Virus record (IMG/VR): IMGVR_UViG_3300030106_000192
Location: 1 to 22,689 of that record
Length of the DNA: 22,689 bases
From: a virus
Strand: one strand, 5' to 3'
Each line of letters starts with the position of its first letter. Within the stretch, counting starts at the first letter, position 1. This document shows, piece after piece, positions 13,290-19,542 of this stretch. A model generated the notes under the pieces. The model was not told the origin of the DNA and did no database searches. It saw only the letters and a program-made list of their open reading frames with translations. Position numbers and translations under genes: made by a program.

Positions 13290-13316
13290 TGTAGTCTCCT
13301 TATTATTATTATTATT
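13290..13316 (-). promoter_or_regulatory. AAT-repeat leader with SD of the first leftward gene
   Basis: On the minus strand the leader reads AATAATAATAATAAT, AAGGAG (13296-13301), then ACTACA before ATG 13289. It is the longest AAT tract of the three related leaders. The adjoining run of AT dinucleotides (about 13319-13329) could contain a -10 promoter element, but no good -35 box was found at the right spacing. Confidence 0.5.
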
Positions 13317-13330
13317 TAATATATATATAA

Positions 13331-13348
13331 CCTACTAAATTTCTTAGG
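13331..13348. promoter_or_regulatory. Operator-like imperfect palindrome
   Basis: The 18 bases CCTACTAAATTTCTTAGG have dyad symmetry of the form CCTA-nn-AAATTT-nn-TAGG, with 14 of 18 positions symmetric. The site lies about 42 bases upstream of the first leftward gene, next to an AT-rich stretch that could hold its promoter, so a repressor or activator could bind here. The small HTH protein at 9888 is one candidate, without direct evidence. Confidence 0.4.
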
Positions 13349-13569
13349 TTTTGTATATAGTTAATTTACATTAAAAAACCCTTGATTTCTAACGATTTTT
13401 CACTAAGAATTAAAATAGTTCTTTTCTTAGCTAGGCATTGTAGCAATCTGAACTAGGTAGATAACCCATTTCATCTACCGATTCGAGGGGGTAAGTTTAG
13501 TCATTGAAATGCTTTTTTCGCTTATCCCCTCTAATAAAATAATTTTACCAAAAAATAATCTTAGGTTTT
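13342..13569. repeat. 11-base direct repeat flanking the control region
   Basis: TCTTAGGTTTT occurs at 13342-13352 and again at 13559-13569, in the same orientation. A partial copy, TTCTTAG, lies at 13424-13430. One copy overlaps the palindrome near the leftward start and the other lies just before the candidate promoter of the rightward operon, which suggests a common binding site. The middle of the given interval is not part of the repeat. Confidence 0.4.
13403..13531 (+). ncRNA. Candidate structured RNA or origin: consecutive stem-loops
   Basis: Four hairpins follow each other. SL1 pairs CTAAGAA (13403-13409) with TTCTTAG (13424-13430). A small one pairs ATTG with CAAT (13437-13447). SL3 pairs GGTAGAT (13456-13462) with ATCTACC (13473-13479), loop 10 bases. 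SL4 pairs GAGGGGGTAAG (13485-13495) with CTTATCCCCTC (13521-13531), 11 bp with one G-U pair if read as + strand RNA. The G-U wobble favours a + strand transcript slightly. The G/C-rich arms stand out from the AT-rich surroundings. It could be a leader RNA, an sRNA or part of an origin; no known RNA family was recognised. Confidence 0.35.
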
Positions 13570-13571
13570 TC

Positions 13572-13600
13572 TTGAAACTCTAAAGAAAAAAAATTAAACA
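13572..13600 (+). promoter_or_regulatory. Weak sigma70-like promoter candidate for the rightward operon
   Basis: TTGAAA (13572-13577) is followed after 17 bases by TAAACA (13595-13600). The -35 box is close to TTGACA; the -10 box is poor. The A-rich spacer and position 35 bases before the chosen start of the replication gene are suitable. In such AT-rich DNA, matches of this quality arise by chance. Confidence 0.25.
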
Positions 13601-13635
13601 TAGTAAATATAAATTGTTCAGAAATGGGGGTAACA

Positions 13636-14484
13636 ATGTTTATAGACGAGAACTCTAAACCTAAAGAAAAACTCAAAGCATGGTATTTATTTACCGAAGA
13701 TTTTACTGCTGGCACATCACATTTAACAAATGAAGAGATAGGAATTTACATTAGATTACTATGTTGGAATTGGAATAAACGCTGTGTTGGTTTACCTAAT
13801 AATATTGATACAATAAAACGAATCGCTGTTTGCTTTACTGATAGCGAGAAACTTTCATGTGAAAAGATACTAAATGAATTTTTTGTTTTAGTAGAAAATC
13901 ATTATCAAAACGAGAGACAGCTACAAGAATATTTATATATTCGTAAGAGAATAGATGCCTCTAAAGTAAATGGTAAGTTGGGAGGGCGGCCAAAAAAACC
14001 TAGCGACAACCCCCCTACCCCTACCTCTACCCCTACCAATACATCTACTAATAAATACTCTCCAAAGTTTAACAAGTTCTGGGATAAGATCAGCAACAAG
14101 GTCAGTAAGGGAACAGCAGAAAAGAACTTCAATAAGATCGAGAAAGATTGGTTAGATAAACCAGAGCAATTAGCAGATATGTATAATTCTTATTATGATT
14201 CGGTTAAGGATAAAGAATTTGCCAAACAGCCCGCATTCTGGCTATCAGCAAAGAAATATTTAGATGTTGTTCCTAAGAAAGAATATAATTTTGGTATCAC
14301 TATAACTAAAGATGAGGACAGAGTTAAAATGTTTACCGATGCTATAAAATATAACAAAGTAACTAGGTTTATTAAAGATTATGCCGCTAAAAATAAAGAT
14401 GTGATTGATATGGGCATAAGGAAAGGATTTATTACAAAAGAACAGGCTATTAATGATTTAGGCATGGTAAACGAATATAAATGA
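13636..14484 (+). CDS. DUF1376-type replication protein (putative initiator)
   Basis: The start is set at ATG 13636 (282 residues), with the SD-like GGGGGT (13626-13631) about 5 bases upstream; an in-frame ATG at 13624 adds four residues but has no SD. Residues about 15-120 match the DUF1376 family: AWYLFTEDFTAGTSHLTNEE, GIYIRLLCWNWNK, a QNERQLQEYL region and KVNGKLGGRPKK. A Pro/Thr linker (about 126-138) follows. The C-terminal half has FNKFWDKISNKVSKGTAEKNF and QPAFWLSAKKYLD, as in phage replication proteins. A lambda O-like initiator or helicase-loading role is inferred. It overlaps the methyltransferase gene by ATGA. Confidence 0.7.
   Translation: MFIDENSKPKEKLKAWYLFTEDFTAGTSHLTNEEIGIYIRLLCWNWNKRCVGLPNNIDTIKRIAVCFTDSEKLSCEKILNEFFVLVENHYQNERQLQEYLYIRKRIDASKVNGKLGGRPKKPSDNPPTPTSTPTNTSTNKYSPKFNKFWDKISNKVSKGTAEKNFNKIEKDWLDKPEQLADMYNSYYDSVKDKEFAKQPAFWLSAKKYLDVVPKKEYNFGITITKDEDRVKMFTDAIKYNKVTRFIKDYAAKNKDVIDMGIRKGFITKEQAINDLGMVNEYK
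14013..14048 (+). repeat. Period-6 repeat in the linker of the replication gene
   Basis: Six hexamers ending in TAC follow each other: CCCTAC, CCCTAC, CTCTAC, CCCTAC, CAATAC, ATCTAC. They encode alternating Thr with Pro, Ser or Asn. The C-rich strand composition is unlike the AT-rich surroundings. It may simply code a flexible linker, but iteron-like arrays inside initiator genes are known from the lambda O gene. Confidence 0.6.
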
Positions 14485-15329
14485 ATGTTCTTAGTCTTTT
14501 TGACGGAATGAGCTGTGGGCAGATCGCTTTAAATAGGTCTGGTATTAAATATGAAAATTATTTTGCATCTGAAATAAAAAAACACGCAATAGAGGTTACT
14601 CAACATAATTACCCAAAAACAATTCAATTAGGAAATATTAAAGATATTAAAAAAGAAGATTTACCTCAAATTGATTTAATATTAGCTGGCAGCCCATGTC
14701 AGGATTTTAGTAGAGGTAATAAAACAAGAGATGGACTTGATGGTCAAAAAAGTAGTTTATTTTTTGAATTTTATAGACTTTATAAAGAATGCAAACCTAA
14801 ATATTTTATATTAGAGAATGTAATTATGCCGCCAGCAGATTACGAATATTTAAGTAGGTTAATGGACACATATCCAGTTAGAATAAATAGCAGCACTGTT
14901 TCAGCTCAATATAGAGATCGTCTTTATTGGACAAATATCGGTGGAGAATATAGAGATCTATTTGGTTTTAGATATTCTGATATACCACAACCTAAAGATA
15001 AAAGATTGTCTTTAAAAGATATTTTAACAAGTGGATATACGGACAAGTTTAAATCAAGATGTCTATTAACAAATACTGGTCATATAAACGAAAATAAAGA
15101 ATATTTACTCAACAGATATAAAACAACTGGCATGATTACAATAGTATTTGAAAAAGAAGATTTATCTTTAGAAAGTGTGAGAACATTTAATCAAATTGAA
15201 ATGGAAAGACTACAAACAGTTCCAGAAAATTATACCAGTATTTTAGATGTCAATAAAGCCAGTGATTTATTAGGGGACGGGTGGACTGTTGATGTTATAA
15301 GTCACATATTAAATTACATAAATAAATGA
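14481..15329 (+). CDS. DNA C5-cytosine methyltransferase
   Basis: A 282-residue protein with the C5-MTase motifs: I, LSLFDGMSCG (F7, D8, G9); IV, AGSPCQDFS (catalytic Cys73); VI, LENV (112-114); VIII, SAQYRDRLYW (Q143, R145, R147); IX/X, ERLQTVPENYT and LLGDGWTVDVISHIL. The short target-recognition region and the motif IV form GSPCQDFS are those of the small DNMT3-like phage enzymes. It would methylate cytosine in phage DNA, most likely as protection from host restriction; no partner endonuclease gene is adjacent. It overlaps the replication gene by ATGA. Confidence 0.88.
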   Translation: MNVLSLFDGMSCGQIALNRSGIKYENYFASEIKKHAIEVTQHNYPKTIQLGNIKDIKKEDLPQIDLILAGSPCQDFSRGNKTRDGLDGQKSSLFFEFYRLYKECKPKYFILENVIMPPADYEYLSRLMDTYPVRINSSTVSAQYRDRLYWTNIGGEYRDLFGFRYSDIPQPKDKRLSLKDILTSGYTDKFKSRCLLTNTGHINENKEYLLNRYKTTGMITIVFEKEDLSLESVRTFNQIEMERLQTVPENYTSILDVNKASDLLGDGWTVDVISHILNYINK

Positions 15330-15360
15330 TGTAAAAACTATAAAATTTTGATAAACAAAA

Positions 15361-15382
15361 CTTACCTAACTCATAGGGTAAG
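15361..15382 (+). promoter_or_regulatory. Hairpin overlapping the SD of the small terminase gene
   Basis: CTTACC (15361-15366) can pair with GGTAAG (15377-15382), loop of 10 bases. The right arm overlaps the SD-like AAGAGG (15380-15385) of the gene starting at 15389. It could partly hide the ribosome site. The 59-base gap 15330-15388 is one of the few gaps in this operon. Confidence 0.35.
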
Positions 15383-15388
15383 AGGATT

Positions 15389-15691
15389 ATGGCGAGACCA
15401 AAAAAATATAATATTGATACTGAACAAGTAAAAAAATTAGCTATTCTTGGGTGTACGAATAAAGAGATCGGAGATTTCTTCGGTTGTAGTGCTGACCTTA
15501 TTGAAAAGAGTTATTCGGAATTCCTGACAAAAGGTAGAGCCGAAATGAAAATGAGACTTAGACAGCTACAATGGAAGAGTGCAACCAAGGGAAATGTTGT
15601 CATGCAGATATGGTTAGGTAAACAAATATTAGGTCAATCTGAGAATACTATTACGGAAGATGACGAACCATTGGCTTGGTCTGTTGAGTGA
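15389..15691 (+). CDS. Terminase small subunit
   Basis: A 100-residue protein beginning MARPKKYNIDTEQVKKL, with a helix-turn-helix (about 17-45, LAILGCTNKEIGDFFGCSAD) and then KGRAEMKMRLRQLQWKSATKGN and MQIWLGKQILGQ. This layout (HTH near the N-terminus, then RL...Q...A..GN..M.IWLGKQ.LGQ) is that of small terminase subunits in many phages. It recognises the packaging site and loads the large subunit. The large-subunit gene follows after one methyltransferase gene. The SD is AAGAGG. It overlaps the next gene by GTGA. Confidence 0.8.
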   Translation: MARPKKYNIDTEQVKKLAILGCTNKEIGDFFGCSADLIEKSYSEFLTKGRAEMKMRLRQLQWKSATKGNVVMQIWLGKQILGQSENTITEDDEPLAWSVE

Positions 15692-16227
15692 TACCATTCC
15701 CACAGAAACGCTACAATATAATATATGCAGACCCAGCGTGGACATTTAAAACATACTCTGAAAAGGGACAGAAACGATCTGCTACCCGCCATTATAATAC
15801 CCTTAGTATTAACGATATTTGTAAGTTACCTATTCCTGATATTTCTGACGATAATTGCACTTTATTTCTTTGGGCTATTGATTCGATGTTGCCAGAGGCT
15901 TTTCGTGTTATTGAAGAGTGGGGTTTTACATATAAAACAGTTGGTTTTACATGGGTCAAACAAAACATAAAATCAGATGGATATTTTACAGGCATGGGCT
16001 ATTGGTCGAGGTGTAACCCTGAACAATGTTTACTTGCAACTAAAGGTAAACCACAAAGAGTTTCTAAATCAGTAAAACAATTAGTAATTAGTAAAAGACA
16101 AGAGCATAGTAAGAAACCAGCTATCATAAGAGATAATATTGTAGAGTTATGTGGCGATCTTCCAAGAATAGAATTGTTTGCTAGACAAAAAGCAGATGGT
16201 TGGGATAGTTGGGGAGATCAGATTTAA
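15688..16227 (+). CDS. MT-A70 family DNA N6-adenine methyltransferase
   Basis: A 179-residue protein starting with GTG, overlapped with the previous stop (GTGA). Motifs: YNIIYADPAWTF (DPAW at 15-18, a variant of DPPW), the HYNTLS and LPIPDI segments, CTLFLWAI, GFTYKTVGFTWVKQN, the YWSRCNPEQCLLATKGKP region and a final DLPRIELFARQKADGWDSWGDQI. These are hallmarks of MT-A70 enzymes, here probably modifying adenine in DNA. Lying between the two terminase genes, it may mark DNA for protection or packaging; this is inference. Protection against host restriction is the simplest role. Confidence 0.87.
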   Translation: MIPFPQKRYNIIYADPAWTFKTYSEKGQKRSATRHYNTLSINDICKLPIPDISDDNCTLFLWAIDSMLPEAFRVIEEWGFTYKTVGFTWVKQNIKSDGYFTGMGYWSRCNPEQCLLATKGKPQRVSKSVKQLVISKRQEHSKKPAIIRDNIVELCGDLPRIELFARQKADGWDSWGDQI

Positions 16228-17435
16228 TGCCATTAACTGACCCTCAAAGGGCTGTAATAAAATGTAACAAAAGGTTCAGAGTGCTTATATCTGGCCGTAG
16301 GTTTGGTAAAACATTCTTAGCTATACAAGAAATGGCTAAGTTTGCTCGTTTTCCAAATCAGCGTGTTTGGTATGTGTCCCCTAGTTATAGACAAAGTAAA
16401 ACTATCTGTTGGGATATGCTTAAAGAAATGATGATTAGGCATAGATGGGTCAAAAGAATTAATGAGTCTGATTTATCATTATTACTTAAAAACAATACAT
16501 TGATTAGTCTAAAGGGGGCAGACAACGATCAATCTTTGCGTGGCGTTGGCCTAAATTTTATTGTGCTAGACGAGTTTGCTGACATTAAACCACAGGCTTG
16601 GTACGAGGTGTTAAGACCTACATTATCTGACACATTAGGCCATGCCCTGTTCTGCTCTTCGCCTAAAGGCTTTAACTTTGCTTATGATCTATATACAAAA
16701 CAAGACCCTGAGTGGCAGAGTTTTAAATATACAACACTAGAGGGTGGCCAAGTATTAGAAGAAGAAATAGAGCAAGCAAAGAATGATTTAGATGAGAGAA
16801 CTTTTCAGCAAGAGTATTTAGCAACCTTTGTTAATTATGCTGGTATCATTTATTATAACTTTGATAGAGATAAAAATATTATTAATGACTTTAAGAGCAA
16901 ATCAAAAACAATACATATTGGCCAAGATTTTAATATAGACCCGATGGCGGCTGTTGTTTCTGAAATAGAAAATGATAAGATAACTATTATTGACGAAATA
17001 CAAATATGGTCATCAAACACAAATGAAATGATAGACGAAATAAAAACTAGATATCCAAATAAAAAAATTATTATTTATCCTGACCCAAGTTCTAAAGCTA
17101 GAAAGACATCTGCTGGTGGTATGACTGATCTTGCACTTTTAAAAAATGCTGGCTTTGAGGTTCGTGTCAGAAACAAAGCACCATTAGTTCGAGACAGAAT
17201 AAATGCAGTTAATTCTAAATTTAAAAATGCTAAAGGTGTAAATAGTTTATTTGTTTTAAAATCTTGCAAAAATGTTATTAAGTCGATAGAAAGACAGATA
17301 TACAAAGAGGGAACAAATGTGCCTGACAAAGACTCTGGTTTTGACCATTTTAACGATGCGTTAGGTTACATGGTAGAATATAATTTTCCTGTCAAAAGGG
17401 ATTTTAAACCTAGCCCTCTTAAAAGGTGGAGTTGA
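16227..17435 (+). CDS. Terminase large subunit
   Basis: The start is set at ATG 16227 (TAATG overlap with the methyltransferase stop), giving 402 residues. ATPase part: Walker A SGRRFGKT (22-29, K28), an adenine-region Gln near the start (DPQRAV), Walker B FIVLDE (D115, E116) and the coupling motif SSPKG (144-148). Nuclease part: GQDFN (D234), YPDPSS (D286) and FDHFNDALGY (D373, D377), the RNase H-like metal ligands. It powers DNA packaging and cuts the concatemer at the portal. It is directly followed by the portal gene (TGATG overlap). Confidence 0.93.
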   Translation: MPLTDPQRAVIKCNKRFRVLISGRRFGKTFLAIQEMAKFARFPNQRVWYVSPSYRQSKTICWDMLKEMMIRHRWVKRINESDLSLLLKNNTLISLKGADNDQSLRGVGLNFIVLDEFADIKPQAWYEVLRPTLSDTLGHALFCSSPKGFNFAYDLYTKQDPEWQSFKYTTLEGGQVLEEEIEQAKNDLDERTFQQEYLATFVNYAGIIYYNFDRDKNIINDFKSKSKTIHIGQDFNIDPMAAVVSEIENDKITIIDEIQIWSSNTNEMIDEIKTRYPNKKIIIYPDPSSKARKTSAGGMTDLALLKNAGFEVRVRNKAPLVRDRINAVNSKFKNAKGVNSLFVLKSCKNVIKSIERQIYKEGTNVPDKDSGFDHFNDALGYMVEYNFPVKRDFKPSPLKRWS

Positions 17436-18862
17436 TGGACAGAAAATTTTTAACAACAAAGCACCCACTCTGGCACGCTAATATTCAGAACTGGGAGTTT
17501 TATATTCGTAGTTATCTTGGTGGGAATGATTATAGAAATGGTTATTACCTACATAGATATATCTTAGAGACTCCAGAGGAATACGATCAAAGAGTTAGAC
17601 ATACACCCGTTGATAATCACTGCAAAAATGTAGTTCAAATCTATACAAGTTTTTTATGGAGAGTTCCGCCAACTAGAGACTATGGTTCTTTGGCTGGAGA
17701 CCCAGCTTTAGAGTCTTTTGTTAATGATGCAGACTTAGACGGCAGATCATTTAATACTATTATGAGAGAGGTGCAGATGAACGCCAGCATCTACGGGAAC
17801 TGTTGGGTTATCATTGACAAACCACAAACTAATTCAAGAACTAGAGCAGAGGAACTAGATCAAGACATTAGACCTTATATGTCGATCTATACACCAGAGA
17901 ATATTGTAAACTGGAATTATAGTAGAGCCGCAAGTGGTAGGTTCTATTTAGATATGCTTTTAGTTGTAGAAGATATTAATGCAGATAGAGCAGTATTAAA
18001 ATTATTTACCGAAGAAGAGATTACTACTTACCATGTTACTGATTATGAAAAAGAATATGCAGAGGGCGATGTAAAGATCATTGAGCAAGTGCCAAATGCT
18101 ATCGGTAGAATACCATGTATCAATGTTTACAATTTAAAGGGTGGTAAACGACCAATAGGTATTAGCGATCTTGCAGATGTCGCTTATTTACAACAAAGTA
18201 TTTACAACGACTACTCAGAGAAAGAACAACTTATAAGATTAGCTAACCACCCAAGCCTAGTTAAGACTCCAAATGTAGAGGCGAGTGCTGGTGCTGGTTC
18301 TATCATAGAAATACCAGAGGATATGCAAGCTGATCTAAAACCTTACATCATTCAACCTAGTGGACAAAACTTAGAGGGTATTATGAAATGTATTCAAAAC
18401 AAAATTGATGCAATAGATCGTATTACTCACATGGGTTCAGTTAGAGGTACATCAGGACAACAAATATCATCAGGTATTGCGTTACAAACAGAGTTTCAAT
18501 TATTGAATGCAAGACTATCAGAGAAAGCAGATTATTTAGAAAATGCCGAAGAGCAGATTTGGGATTTGTTTGCTTTATGGCAAGACAAAGAATGGGACGG
18601 GGCAGTAGATTATCCTGATACATTTGATGTAAGAGATTGGGCAAATGATTTACAATTCTTACAGATGGCAAAAGCTAGTGGAATAAAATCAGAAACATTT
18701 AACAAAGAATTAGATAAACAAATAGCAGAGGCAGTTATTGATGATAACGAAATGATAAAAATGATTAACGATGAGATTGATAGCACCAGAACTACTAGAG
18801 GACAATTTACGACAACTGAAATTGAGGGACAGACTCCAGATGGCGAAGAAGAAGAAAGTTAG
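17435..18862 (+). CDS. Portal protein (DUF4055-like)
   Basis: The start is set at ATG 17435, overlapping the terminase stop; an in-frame GTG lies nine bases upstream. The 475-residue protein begins MDRKFLTTKHPLWHANIQNW, then has the YLHRYILETPEEYDQRVRHT region, a KNVVQIYTSFLW stretch, SIYGNCWVII and a helical C-terminal half (about 240-440, with SIYNDYSEKEQLIRLA and GIALQTEFQLLNARLS). The layout and position just after the large terminase subunit fit a dodecameric portal of the DUF4055/SPP1 gp6-like kind. The C-terminal end is acidic. No frameshift was seen. Confidence 0.85.
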   Translation: MDRKFLTTKHPLWHANIQNWEFYIRSYLGGNDYRNGYYLHRYILETPEEYDQRVRHTPVDNHCKNVVQIYTSFLWRVPPTRDYGSLAGDPALESFVNDADLDGRSFNTIMREVQMNASIYGNCWVIIDKPQTNSRTRAEELDQDIRPYMSIYTPENIVNWNYSRAASGRFYLDMLLVVEDINADRAVLKLFTEEEITTYHVTDYEKEYAEGDVKIIEQVPNAIGRIPCINVYNLKGGKRPIGISDLADVAYLQQSIYNDYSEKEQLIRLANHPSLVKTPNVEASAGAGSIIEIPEDMQADLKPYIIQPSGQNLEGIMKCIQNKIDAIDRITHMGSVRGTSGQQISSGIALQTEFQLLNARLSEKADYLENAEEQIWDLFALWQDKEWDGAVDYPDTFDVRDWANDLQFLQMAKASGIKSETFNKELDKQIAEAVIDDNEMIKMINDEIDSTRTTRGQFTTTEIEGQTPDGEEEES

Positions 18863-19028
18863 AAAACCACCTAAAGATAAGGACACAGGATTACCAAAAA
18901 AGTATTTATCTGGCCTTAAAGGTAGTAAAAGGAAAAGAAGAGCAAGCCTGATAAAAAGAGTTTCGTCTATTTATAAATCAGGTGGTGTAATTCCAAGAAG
19001 TTTATTAAGAGCAAGAACAAAGGCATAA
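18840..19028 (+). CDS. Small basic protein in the head module, first of three
   Basis: The start is set at ATG 18840 (MAKKKKVRKPPKD), inside the end of the portal gene. The 62-residue protein has the conserved-looking GLPKKYLSGLKGSKRKRRAS and SSIYKSGGVIPRSLLRART. I recall the PKKYL.GL.G...R..R...I......YK.G..IP.S pattern from small head-region proteins of other phages and giant viruses, without a firm function. It is highly basic. Its stop overlaps the next start by TAATG. DNA contact within the head is possible. Confidence 0.62.
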   Translation: MAKKKKVRKPPKDKDTGLPKKYLSGLKGSKRKRRASLIKRVSSIYKSGGVIPRSLLRARTKA

Positions 19029-19267
19029 TGGCAGTTAGAAGAAAACCTTTATCAGCGGCAACTAAAGCTACTCTCAAGAGAAAAGCTAAAGCATCAAAGA
19101 GATATACTTACGGAACATTAGCAAAAGTTTATCGTAGAGGTCAGGGTGCATTTTTATCGGCTGGTAGTAGAAGAGTTCCTATGGCGGCGTGGAGTATGGG
19201 CAGAGTGAACTCGTTTCTTCGTGGCTCAAGAAAGCATGATTTAGATTTAAGAAAAAGAAAGAAATAA
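19028..19267 (+). CDS. Small basic protein, second of three (DUF5824-like)
   Basis: A 79-residue protein in TAATG overlap with both neighbours. It has a Lys/Arg-rich N-terminal part, then TYGTLAKVYRRGQGAFLSAG, VPMAAWSMGRVNSFL and KHDLDLRKRKK. The KVYRRG.GA....GSR...AAW...RVNSFL....K.D.DL pattern is one I recall from a widespread viral family (DUF5824-like). Its biochemical role is not known to me. The position between portal and minor head genes suggests a head or packaging accessory. Confidence 0.65.
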   Translation: MAVRRKPLSAATKATLKRKAKASKRYTYGTLAKVYRRGQGAFLSAGSRRVPMAAWSMGRVNSFLRGSRKHDLDLRKRKK

Positions 19268-19542
19268 TGGCTAAGTATCAGGGTAAGACAGTTAAGCTGG
19301 GAAAGCCATTTAGAACACCAAGTCAAAGTAAAAAGTTTGCTGTTTATGTCAAAGACAGATCAACGGGTAATGTTAAGAAAGTTAGGTTTGGAGATAAATC
19401 AATGTCAATCAAATCTAATATACCAGCTAGAAAGCGTAGTTTCATGGCTCGTATGGGCGGAGTTTTAAAAAAGGTAAAAGGCCAAAAAACATTATCGCCA
19501 GCTTATTGGTCTCTCTATTCATGGCGTAACAGCATTAAATGA
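19267..19542 (+). CDS. Small basic protein, third of three (DUF5754-like)
   Basis: A 91-residue protein starting with MAKYQGKTVKLGKPFRTP, then KKFAVYVKDRSTGNVKKVRFGD, a KSNIPARKRSFMARMGG segment and SPAYWSLYSWRNSIK. The FAVYV.....GNVKKV.FGD...I....PARK.SF.AR pattern is one I recall from phage and giant-virus proteins (DUF5754-like), often with Cys residues before the final YWS; here those Cys are missing. It overlaps the minor head gene by ATGA. The function is unknown. Confidence 0.65.
   Translation: MAKYQGKTVKLGKPFRTPSQSKKFAVYVKDRSTGNVKKVRFGDKSMSIKSNIPARKRSFMARMGGVLKKVKGQKTLSPAYWSLYSWRNSIK

Larger units (their letters stand above)
13290..13635. promoter_or_regulatory. Divergent intergenic control region
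   Basis: This is the only gene-free stretch over 300 bases. The leftward early operon starts at its left edge and the rightward replication operon at its right edge, so promoters for both are expected here. It contains an AT-dinucleotide run (13319-13329), an operator-like palindrome (13331-13348), an 11-base direct repeat (13342-13352 and 13559-13569), at least three stem-loops (13403-13531) and A-rich DNA (13581-13600). No ORF of note and no convincing tRNA is present. An origin of replication is another possibility, as a replication gene follows directly. Confidence 0.6.

Noticed and set aside
13473-13500. A GATTCGAGG string resembling a tRNA T-loop
   Set aside because: The flanking bases do not form a 5-bp T-stem, and no acceptor or anticodon arms could be built around it; the bases fit the larger SL3/SL4 hairpins better.
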